A DNA stretch of 15,854 bases, taken from assembly GCA_965652645.1 (NCBI GenBank), contig CBFGXE010000053.1, forward strand, positions 1-15,854, given 5' to 3'. Position numbers and translations under genes: made by a program. Shown one piece after another: positions 10,245 through 15,854 of the stretch; positions within the stretch are counted from its first letter, which is position 1, and each line of letters starts with the position of its first letter. Below the pieces are notes generated by a model, which was not told the DNA's origin, searched no databases, and was given only the letters and a program-made list of their open reading frames with translations. This DNA is from ZC4RG30 sp965652645 (lineage in GTDB: Bacteria > Pseudomonadota > Gammaproteobacteria > Steroidobacterales > Steroidobacteraceae).

Positions 10245-10264
10245 CCCGGAGCAAATCCTCCGGG
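10245..10264 (+). promoter_or_regulatory. Hairpin between mazG and the glycine-zipper gene
   Basis: CCCGGAG (10245-10251) and CTCCGGG (10258-10264) pair perfectly around a 6-base loop, CAAATC. The hairpin begins 31 bases after the mazG stop and ends 9 bases before the GGAGG ribosome site of the next gene. No T-run follows, so it is not a classical terminator. It may protect or punctuate the transcript, or affect ribosome access. Confidence 0.5.
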
Positions 10265-10283
10265 TGCCGAACTGGAGGCAGTC

Positions 10284-10829
10284 ATGAACAACAACAGGAT
10301 TCTTGCGGTGGTTGCGGCGCTGGCGGTTGGAGCGGTGTCGCTGGGAGCCCAGGCCGGCAATGGCCACGGCCGCGGACATGGCCACCACCATCATGACCAT
10401 CACGACCGCCGCGCCGAGGTGGTGCGCGTCGAGCCCATCCATGAGCGCGTACGGGTCGCGGTGCCGGTGGAGCACTGCTGGACCGAGCGTGAGCGGCACG
10501 TGCACGGCGCAGACCGCAACGGGGCGGCCATCGCCGGCGGCGTGATCGGGGCCGTCATCGGCAACCAGATCGGCGATGGACGGGGCGTGGCCACGGTGGC
10601 CGGCGCCATTGCCGGCGCAGCCATCGGCAGCGAGCTTGGCCGGGACGGCCGCCGCGAGGTGCACTATCGCGACGTACGTCGCTGCGAGGTGCGGCATGAA
10701 ACCCGCTTCGAGCAGCGCGTGGTGGCCTACCGGGTCACCTACGTGCACCGCGGCCGGCGCGAGGTGACGCGGCTTGCCTACAATCCGGGGCGGTATTTCG
10801 ACATCGCCGATATCCGCCGTCGTGGCTGA
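10284..10829 (+). CDS. Secreted His-rich glycine-zipper (2TM) envelope protein
   Basis: A 181-residue exported protein. The signal peptide spans 1-24 (MNNNR, hydrophobic core, cleavage after AQA). The mature N-terminus is strikingly histidine-rich at 28-41 (seven His within 9 residues at 32-40), which suggests metal binding. Residues 80-119 form a glycine-zipper pair (repeated GxxxG, GGVIGAVIG and GAIAGAAIG) of the Rickettsia 17-kDa antigen type, expected to sit in or on the outer membrane. The C-terminal part (RRCEVRHETRF to NPGRYFDI) matches the conserved tail common in this group. Two cysteines, C65 and C134, could form a disulfide. There is no lipobox, so it is not a typical SlyB/Pcp lipoprotein. 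The ATG at 10284 has GGAGG 5 bases upstream. The exact role is unknown. Confidence 0.85.
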   Translation: MNNNRILAVVAALAVGAVSLGAQAGNGHGRGHGHHHHDHHDRRAEVVRVEPIHERVRVAVPVEHCWTERERHVHGADRNGAAIAGGVIGAVIGNQIGDGRGVATVAGAIAGAAIGSELGRDGRREVHYRDVRRCEVRHETRFEQRVVAYRVTYVHRGRREVTRLAYNPGRYFDIADIRRRG

Positions 10830-10848
10830 ATGCACGATCGTGATGGCT

Positions 10849-10860
10849 TACGATAGACGC
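10849..10860 (+). promoter_or_regulatory. Candidate -10 box for a leaderless PepSY-phoPQ transcript
   Basis: TACGAT (10849-10854) is followed by 6 bases and then the ATG at 10861, so transcription from this box would begin at or within a base of the start codon. No Shine-Dalgarno site precedes this ATG. The -35 candidate CTGAAT (10826-10831, 17-base spacing) is weak. Confidence 0.3.
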
Positions 10861-11226
10861 ATGGCATCGCAGCTCAATCCAGCGTACCTGGCCGGCAGGG
10901 CACTGCCGGCCCTCGCGGCCATGCTGCTGGCCCTGCCGGCTGCGGCGCAGGCCCCGGGTGGGGTGGCGCCGATATTCCGGCCGGAAGCCGCCCCACCGCC
11001 AGTGCAGGGCATCCGCGAGCCCACCCGCCCGCAGGCGGGCAACAGCACCGATCGCATCGTGCGGCAGATCGAGGCCAAGTACGACGCCAAGCTGATGAAG
11101 AATCCCAAGGAGCGCGAGATCGAGGGTCGCAAGGTGCTGGTGCTGACCCTGCTCGACGACAGGAAGGGCCGCGTGTTCGAGGTGCGGGTCGACGTGGAGA
11201 CGGGCAAGGAGCTCGAGGAACCCTAG
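10861..11226 (+). CDS. Small secreted PepSY-like protein
   Basis: A 121-residue exported protein. A signal peptide covers about the first 30 residues (Arg near the N-terminus, an Ala/Leu-rich core, cleavage near AAAQA). A Pro-rich linker follows, then a PepSY-like domain in the last 60 residues: IVRQIEAKYDAKL helix, then EIEGRKVLVLTLLDD, GRVFEVRVDVETGKELEE strands, ending in the typical vDvetGk turn. PepSY domains are found as peptidase-inhibitor or sensor-associated modules in the periplasm. It ends 3 bases before phoP, so it probably belongs to that operon and might modulate PhoQ; that is inference. The ATG at 10861 gives the better signal peptide; ATG 10843 (six residues longer) and GTG 10840 are alternatives. 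No start has a good ribosome site. Confidence 0.8.
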   Translation: MASQLNPAYLAGRALPALAAMLLALPAAAQAPGGVAPIFRPEAAPPPVQGIREPTRPQAGNSTDRIVRQIEAKYDAKLMKNPKEREIEGRKVLVLTLLDDRKGRVFEVRVDVETGKELEEP

Positions 11227-11229
11227 GTC

Positions 11230-11913
11230 ATGCGGGCACTGGTAGTCGAAGACGAAGAGGTACTGCGCGAGGCCCTGCGCCGCGACCTGGTTGCGGCGGG
11301 CTTCACCGTTGACGTGGCCGCCGATGGCGAGGAAGGCCTGTTCATGGGCACCGAATACCCGGTGGACGTGGCCGTCGTCGACCTCGGCCTGCCGCGCCTG
11401 CCGGGGCTGGAGCTGATCCGCAGCCTGCGTGCAAAGGACCGCCGCTTCCCCATCCTGGTGCTCACCGCACGCGATCGCTGGCAGGACAAGGTCGAGGGCC
11501 TGGATGCCGGCGCCGACGACTACGTCACCAAGCCGTTCCAGTTCGAGGAAGTGCTGGCTCGCGTGCAGGCGCTCCTGCGCCGCAGCGGCGGCTGGGCTTC
11601 CTCCAGCCTGACCTGCGGCCCCATCGTGCTCGACACACGCGCCCAGACCGTGACGGTGGAAGGCCGTCCGGTGGAGCTCACCACCTTCGAGTACCGCATC
11701 CTCGAGCACCTGATGCTCAAGGCCGGCGAGATCATCTCCAAGACCGACCTCACCGAGCAGCTCTACGAGCAGGATTTCGAGCGCGACAGCAATGTGATCG
11801 AAGTGTTCATCGGCCGGCTGCGCCGCAAGCTCGATCCGGATGACCGCATCAAGCCGATAGAGACGCTGCGCGGCCGCGGCTACCGTTTCGCGCTGGCACG
11901 CGCGGCGGGCTGA
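11230..11913 (+). CDS. phoP: OmpR-family response regulator, PhoP-like
   Basis: A 227-residue DNA-binding response regulator. The receiver domain (1-118) has acidic pocket E7/D8, phospho-acceptor D51 in VVDLGLP, T79 and K101 in TKPFQFEE. The winged-helix output domain (about 125-224) includes LTTFEYRILEHLM, NVIEVFIGRLRRKL and the wing RGRGYRF. The run WQDKVEGLDAGADDYVTKPF and the ERDSNVIEV block are close to PhoP of pseudomonads, the regulator of the Mg2+, low-pH and antimicrobial-peptide response. The ATG at 11230 is 3 bases past the upstream stop, with GAGGAA 9 bases before it inside that gene, indicating coupled translation. The kinase gene follows after 27 bases. PhoP identity is strong by similarity, but the signal it answers is unproven. 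Confidence 0.9.
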   Translation: MRALVVEDEEVLREALRRDLVAAGFTVDVAADGEEGLFMGTEYPVDVAVVDLGLPRLPGLELIRSLRAKDRRFPILVLTARDRWQDKVEGLDAGADDYVTKPFQFEEVLARVQALLRRSGGWASSSLTCGPIVLDTRAQTVTVEGRPVELTTFEYRILEHLMLKAGEIISKTDLTEQLYEQDFERDSNVIEVFIGRLRRKLDPDDRIKPIETLRGRGYRFALARAAG

Positions 11914-11940
11914 GGCCGCCGCTTCCGGCGAGGCACGGGC

Positions 11941-13296
11941 GTGCGCTCAGTCAGCCAGCGCCTGTTGGTCGGCCTCACCCTGCTGATGCTGGTGTTCTTC
12001 GGCGTGATGATCGCCGTGCTGGAGGACCGTTTCCGGAAGACGGCCGACCGCTCGCAGAAAGAACTGCTGCAGGCGCAGATGGCGGCGCTGATCTCCTCCG
12101 CCGAACTGGATGACGACGGCTACCTGCTGCCGCGGTTGCCGGAAAGCGAGGACCGGCTGCGCCAGCCCACTTCCGGCATGTATGCGGCGGTCAGTGACGC
12201 CGGCGATGCGTTCTGGCGTTCCCCCTCGGCCACCGGCAAGGTCACCGAGTTCGGCCCCGCGCTGTCCGAGGGCGAACGGCAGTTCCACGAACTGAAGACG
12301 CTCGACGGGGCGAAGCTGGCGGCCTTCAGCCGCGGCATCTCCTGGGAGCTGGAGCATGGCGACGTGCGCTCGCTCACCTTCACCGTGGCCACCGACCAGG
12401 GCACCTATGAGGCGGAGCTGCGCACCTTCCGCCGCGGCCTCCGGGGCGGTTTCATCGGGGTCGCGTTGCTGCTGCTGCTGGGGCTGGCGGGCCTCACGCG
12501 CTGGGCACTGGCGCCGCTGCGCCGCATGGCGCGGCAGATCCGTGCGGTGGAGCAGGGCGAGCGCGAGCAGCTGGACGGACGCTGGCCATCGGAGCTGGAG
12601 GGCGTGGTCGCCAACCTCAATACGCTGCTGACCGCCGAGCGCACGCGCATCGCCCGTTACCGGGATACGCTGGGCAACCTGGCGCACACGCTGAAAACAC
12701 CACTGGCCGTGCTGCGCGCCTCGGTGCCGCCGGAAAATCCCGCCGCAGGGGTTGTAAACGAGCAGGTGGAGCGCATGTCTGCCATCGTGGAGCACCAGCT
12801 GCGCCGGGCCGCCACCAGCGGCGGCGCCAGTGTGGCCAAGCAGGCCGAGCCCTTGCTGCCCATCGTGCAGGACCTGCGCGGCGCGCTGCTGAAGGCGCAT
12901 TCGCGCAAGGACTTCTCGCTGGAAGTGTCGGTGCCGGCCGGCCTGCTGTTCGTGGGCGACAGGGATGACCTGACGGAGGCACTGGGGAACCTGATGGACA
13001 ATGCCGCCAAGTGGTGCCGCGCCAGGGTGCGCGTCACCGGCAGCTTCCTCGCGCAGGCGGGCGCCGCGCAGAAGCTGCACATCGTGGTGGAGGATGATGG
13101 TCCCGGCATCGCCGTGGCCGACCGCGCCCGCGTGCTGGAGCGCGGCGCGCGCGCCGACGAGCAGACTCCTGGCCACGGCCTAGGCCTCGCCATGGTGCGC
13201 GAGATGGCCGGGCTCTATGGCGGCATGCTGGAGATCTCTGCCTCGCCGCTGGGCGGCGCACGCATCGAGCTGGTGCTGCCGGGCAGGCTCAGGTGA
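11941..13296 (+). CDS. phoQ: Membrane sensor histidine kinase, PhoQ-like
   Basis: A 451-residue kinase that should phosphorylate the adjacent PhoP-like regulator. TM1 is at about 8-27, a periplasmic sensor at about 28-168, TM2 at about 170-188, and a HAMP-type linker leads to the dimerisation helix. The phospho-accepting histidine is H249 in NLAHTLKTPLAVL, a motif typical of PhoQ relatives. The ATPase domain shows the N box with N354 (GNLMDNAAKW), the G1 box EDDGPGI (384-390) and the G2 box GHGLGLAMV (411-419). The sensor domain carries an acidic stretch around 55-71 (ELDDDG, ESED). Enteric PhoQ uses acidic patches for Mg2+ sensing, but homology here is uncertain. The GTG at 11941 has GAGG 7 bases upstream. 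The stop overlaps the uvrC start by four bases. Confidence 0.9.
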   Translation: MRSVSQRLLVGLTLLMLVFFGVMIAVLEDRFRKTADRSQKELLQAQMAALISSAELDDDGYLLPRLPESEDRLRQPTSGMYAAVSDAGDAFWRSPSATGKVTEFGPALSEGERQFHELKTLDGAKLAAFSRGISWELEHGDVRSLTFTVATDQGTYEAELRTFRRGLRGGFIGVALLLLLGLAGLTRWALAPLRRMARQIRAVEQGEREQLDGRWPSELEGVVANLNTLLTAERTRIARYRDTLGNLAHTLKTPLAVLRASVPPENPAAGVVNEQVERMSAIVEHQLRRAATSGGASVAKQAEPLLPIVQDLRGALLKAHSRKDFSLEVSVPAGLLFVGDRDDLTEALGNLMDNAAKWCRARVRVTGSFLAQAGAAQKLHIVVEDDGPGIAVADRARVLERGARADEQTPGHGLGLAMVREMAGLYGGMLEISASPLGGARIELVLPGRLR

Positions 13297-15113
13297 GTTT
13301 CGACGGCCGCCAGATCGCCGCCACGCTGCCGCGGCGGCCGGGGGTCTACCGCATGTACGGCAGCGACCAGCCGGATCCGGCAGCGCTGCTCTACGTGGGC
13401 AAGGCGGCCAGCCTGCGTGATCGCGTCGGCAGCTATTTCCAGTCCGGCCGGCTGGCGCCGAAGGTGGAGGCCATGGTGCGCCTCATCCGTCACATCGAGG
13501 TGACGGTCACCGCCACCGAGACCGAGGCGCTGCTGCTGGAATACAACCTCATCAAGGAGCACCGGCCGCGCTTCAACGTGGTGCTGCGCGATGACAAGAG
13601 TTTCCCCTGGGTGCAGCTGCACGAGCACGAGTTCCCGCGGCTGTCCGTGTATCGCGGCAGCAGGAGCGGCGGCGGCAGGTATTTCGGGCCCTATCCGGAT
13701 GTCGGCGCGGTGCGCGCCTCCCTGCAGCAGCTGCAGAAGCTGTTCCGTCTGCGCAACTGCCGCGACGGCTTCTTTGCCAATCGCACGCGCCCCTGCCTGC
13801 AGTTCCAGATCGGCCGCTGCTCGGCGCCCTGCGTGGGGCTGATCGACCGCGAGGCCTATGCGCGTGACGTGGAAGCGGCCGTGATGGTGCTGGAGGGGCG
13901 CGACGCGGAGGTGACGCGCGACATCGAGCAGCGCATGCAGAAGGCCTCGGCCAACCTCGACTTCGAGAAGGCCGCGCAGCTGCGCGACCAGCTCATCGAC
14001 CTGCGCACCCTGCAGAGCGAGCAGACCATCGACACCGGTGGCCCGCGCGACGTGGACGTGTTCGCCATTGCCGGCGAGCCCGGAGACTACGCGGTGAGCG
14101 TGCTGCTGGTGCGCGGCGGCAGGAACCTCGGCACCACCGCGTATTTCCCGCGCGCCCCGGGCACCGCCGAGGAAGTGCTGGCGTCCTTCCTGCTGCAGCA
14201 CTATGCGCGCGAGGAGCCGGCGGCGGAGGTGCGGCTGAACCTCGACCTGCCTGACGCCGGCTCGCTGGGGGAGGCGCTCACCTCGCGCCATGGACGCCAG
14301 ATCGCCGTGTCGCGGCCGGCCCGTGGACTGCCGGCGCGCTGGGTGGAGGCCGCGGCGTCCAATGCGGCGCAGGCCCTGCGCATGCGCCAGGCCCGGCGCG
14401 GCGACGTGGCCGAGCAGCTGGAGGCGCTGCGCGAGGCGCTGGCCCTGCCCGCCACGCCCGCCCGCATCGAGTGTTTCGACATCAGCCACACCGGCGGCGA
14501 GGGCACCGTTGCCTCCTGCGTGGTCTTCACCACCGAGGGCATTGCGCGCAAGGAATACCGCCGCTTCAACATCGGCACGGCGGTGGCCGGCGATGACTAC
14601 GGCGCGCTGCGCGAAGCGGTGGGCCGGCGCTTCACGCGCATCCGCGACGGCGAATCGCCTTGTCCGGACCTGCTGCTCATCGACGGCGGGCAGGGACAGG
14701 TGAATGCCGTGCTGCCGGTGCTGGCAGAGCTGGGGTTCGCCGACCTGCATGTGGTGGGCGTGTCGAAGGGACCGGACCGGCGGCCCGGCCAGGAACGCCT
14801 GCACACGGCATGGAACGGCCAGGTGGTGGCATTGCCGCCGGACTCGCGCGCCCTGCGGCTGATCCAGCGCGTACGCGACGAGGCGCACCGTTTCGCCATC
14901 CAGGGCCACCGCCGCCGCCGCGCCCGGCGCCACCAGGAGTCGGTGCTCGAGACCGTGCCTGGGCTGGGTCCGGCCAAGCGCCGGGCACTGCTGCAGCACT
15001 TCGGCGGCCTGCAGGGCGTGCAGCGCGCCGGCGTGGCCGATCTCGCCCAGGTGAAAGGAATCGGCACGGCGCTGGCGCAGCTCATTTATGATCAACTGCA
15101 CCCGGGCGCGTGA
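13293..15113 (+). CDS. uvrC: Excinuclease ABC subunit C
   Basis: UvrC makes both incisions around a lesion in nucleotide excision repair after UvrA2B loads. The 606 residues are full length (E. coli 610). Domains in order: GIY-YIG nuclease (about 15-93, GVYRMY and LLYVGKA); four cysteines C156, C168, C176, C180 at the 12-8-4 spacing known for the UvrC iron-sulfur site; UVR domain (about 205-240) that binds UvrB; RNase H-like nuclease with D396 and H399 in FDISHTGG, D464 in LLIDGGQGQ, and D529/H532 in RDEAHRF; tandem helix-hairpin-helix at about 548-606. The GTG start at 13293 shares GTGA with the phoQ stop, so translation should be coupled. pgsA follows after 33 bases, as in E. coli, but the usual upstream uvrY/gacA regulator is replaced by phoPQ. 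Confidence 0.98.
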   Translation: MSFDGRQIAATLPRRPGVYRMYGSDQPDPAALLYVGKAASLRDRVGSYFQSGRLAPKVEAMVRLIRHIEVTVTATETEALLLEYNLIKEHRPRFNVVLRDDKSFPWVQLHEHEFPRLSVYRGSRSGGGRYFGPYPDVGAVRASLQQLQKLFRLRNCRDGFFANRTRPCLQFQIGRCSAPCVGLIDREAYARDVEAAVMVLEGRDAEVTRDIEQRMQKASANLDFEKAAQLRDQLIDLRTLQSEQTIDTGGPRDVDVFAIAGEPGDYAVSVLLVRGGRNLGTTAYFPRAPGTAEEVLASFLLQHYAREEPAAEVRLNLDLPDAGSLGEALTSRHGRQIAVSRPARGLPARWVEAAASNAAQALRMRQARRGDVAEQLEALREALALPATPARIECFDISHTGGEGTVASCVVFTTEGIARKEYRRFNIGTAVAGDDYGALREAVGRRFTRIRDGESPCPDLLLIDGGQGQVNAVLPVLAELGFADLHVVGVSKGPDRRPGQERLHTAWNGQVVALPPDSRALRLIQRVRDEAHRFAIQGHRRRRARRHQESVLETVPGLGPAKRRALLQHFGGLQGVQRAGVADLAQVKGIGTALAQLIYDQLHPGA

Positions 15114-15146
15114 TGCTTAAGGATCCGGGACCGGACTTGAAGCTCG

Positions 15147-15740
15147 ATGGCCTGGAACCTGCCCAACATCCTCACCTGGTTGCGCATCATCGCGATTCCG
15201 CTGGTGGTGGTGCTGTTCTACCTGCCATATCCCTGGTCCAATGCCAGCGCGGCCCTGCTGTTCTCGGCCGCGGCCATCACCGACTCGCTGGATGGCTATT
15301 TCGCCCGCCGCATGGGACTCACCAGCCGGCTGGGCGCCTTCCTCGATCCCGTGGCCGACAAGCTGATCGTGGCCGTGGCGCTGGTGCTGCTGGTCAGCCA
15401 GAACCACGCGGATATGCACTGGCTGGTGGCACTGTCCGCCTGCGTGATCATTGGCCGCGAGATTGCCATCTCGGCCCTGCGCGAATGGATGGCCGAACTC
15501 GGCGAGCGCGCACGCGTGGCCGTCTCGCCGCTGGGGAAGGTGAAGACCATCGTGCAGATGACGGGCATCCCCATGATGCTCTGGCGCGATGACCTGTTCG
15601 GCCTGCCCGTGTACCAGATCGGGTTGTGGCTCACCACGGCGGCGGCGGGGCTCACCCTCTGGTCCATGATCAGCTACCTCAGGGCGGCCTGGCCGGTGCT
15701 CACCGCGCCCGATGAGAGCCGGCCGGGCAGAGGGCAGTGA
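15147..15740 (+). CDS. pgsA: CDP-diacylglycerol-glycerol-3-phosphate 3-phosphatidyltransferase
   Basis: PgsA is the integral membrane enzyme that makes phosphatidylglycerophosphate, the committed step to phosphatidylglycerol and cardiolipin. The 197 residues (E. coli 182) contain the full CDP-alcohol phosphotransferase signature with D46, D49, G50, A53, R54, G63, D67 and D71. Hydrophobic helices are visible at about 10-27, 33-46, 72-84, 91-108 and 150-175. NLPNILTWLRIIAIPLVV and SALREWMAELGERARVAVS closely follow E. coli PgsA. The C-terminus carries about 15 extra, charged, non-conserved residues. An in-frame TGA at 15138 excludes an upstream start, so ATG 15147 is used despite a weak ribosome site. 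It sits in the uvrC-pgsA-tRNA-Gly neighbourhood known from enterics. Confidence 0.97.
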   Translation: MAWNLPNILTWLRIIAIPLVVVLFYLPYPWSNASAALLFSAAAITDSLDGYFARRMGLTSRLGAFLDPVADKLIVAVALVLLVSQNHADMHWLVALSACVIIGREIAISALREWMAELGERARVAVSPLGKVKTIVQMTGIPMMLWRDDLFGLPVYQIGLWLTTAAAGLTLWSMISYLRAAWPVLTAPDESRPGRGQ

Positions 15741-15759
15741 GGCCGGCTGCATTCGCCGC

Positions 15760-15795
15760 TTGACTTGCCCGGGCGCCGACCTACAATCTCGCCCC
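15760..15795 (+). promoter_or_regulatory. tRNA-Gly promoter with GC-rich discriminator
   Basis: TTGACT (15760-15765) and TACAAT (15782-15787) lie 16 bases apart, each matching five of six consensus bases. This is the best sigma-70 promoter in the window. The bases after the -10 box (CTCGCCCC) are GC-rich, the discriminator type that makes stable-RNA promoters sensitive to ppGpp. Transcription would start near 15795, giving a leader of about 9 bases before the mature tRNA end. Confidence 0.75.
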
Positions 15796-15803
15796 TCTTC
15801 GAC

Positions 15804-15854
15804 GCGGGAATAGCTCAGTTGGTAGAGCGCAACCTTGCCAAGGTTGAGGTCGCG
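15804..15854 (+). tRNA. tRNA-Gly(GCC), partial (3' part beyond right edge)
   Basis: The 51 visible bases run from the acceptor 5' strand GCGGGAA (15804-15810) through the D arm (GCTC...GAGC) and the anticodon arm CAACC-TTGCCAA-GGTTG (15830-15846), with anticodon GCC at 15837-15839, into the variable region. The T arm and acceptor 3' strand are cut off. The start is nearly identical to E. coli glyW, with a compensating G-C to A-T pair change in the anticodon stem. In E. coli glyW also lies downstream of pgsA. Confidence 0.93.

Noticed and set aside
10218..10283. Longer N-terminus for the glycine-zipper protein
   Set aside because: The upstream in-frame ATG would bury the signal peptide behind 22 residues and lacks a ribosome site, whereas ATG 10284 has GGAGG at 5 bases and a clean signal peptide.
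13215..15101. Open frame of about 630 codons on the minus strand opposite uvrC
   Set aside because: It is the antisense shadow of a clearly conserved uvrC and is low in recognisable motifs.
15110..15592. Frame starting at the ATG overlapping the uvrC stop
   Set aside because: It overlaps pgsA in another frame and its protein has no membrane or catalytic pattern, while PgsA is fully conserved.

Overview
The window is GC-rich bacterial chromosome, densely packed with single-copy housekeeping genes. Gene families and neighbourhoods point to a gammaproteobacterium. NudJ-MnmA and UvrC-PgsA-tRNA-Gly are neighbour groups known from Escherichia coli and relatives, PurB and PgsA follow the E. coli proteins closely in their motifs, and the response regulator resembles PhoP of pseudomonads. 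High GC, frequent GTG starts (five of thirteen genes) and few clean Shine-Dalgarno sites would fit a Xanthomonadales, Nevskiales or Steroidobacter-like lineage, but that placement is inference.

Left block, minus strand, bases 7882 down to 1. In transcription order it holds purB (adenylosuccinate lyase), an uncharacterised 187-residue protein gene, a NudJ-like Nudix hydrolase, mnmA (tRNA 2-thiouridylase), acnA (aconitase A), a HAD-IB phosphatase and msrP (periplasmic methionine sulfoxide reductase), which runs off the left edge. In E. coli the order is nudJ-mnmA-hflD-purB. Here hflD is missing and purB lies on the other side of the pair.

Right block, plus strand, from 7976. It holds fumC (class II fumarase), mazG (NTP pyrophosphohydrolase), a secreted His-rich glycine-zipper protein, a small secreted PepSY-like protein, a PhoP/PhoQ-like two-component system, uvrC, pgsA and the 5' two thirds of a tRNA-Gly(GCC) gene. 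The PepSY-like, phoP, phoQ and uvrC genes are tightly packed: a 3-base gap, a 27-base gap and a 4-base overlap. purB and fumC, two members of one lyase superfamily, diverge from a 93-base shared promoter region at 7883-7975.

Functional themes are central metabolism with oxygen-tolerant isozymes (AcnA, FumC), nucleotide pool and tRNA maintenance (PurB, MazG, Nudix, MnmA), envelope sensing and maintenance (MsrP, glycine-zipper protein, PepSY-like protein, PhoPQ, PgsA) and DNA repair (UvrC).

I see no mobile element, CRISPR array, prophage or obviously transferred gene, and no gene-free stretch over 300 bases. Nothing here is a clear new system. The most interesting points are the coupling of a PhoPQ-like system to uvrC, candidate leaderless starts for the Nudix and PepSY-like genes, and the uncharacterised 187-residue protein.
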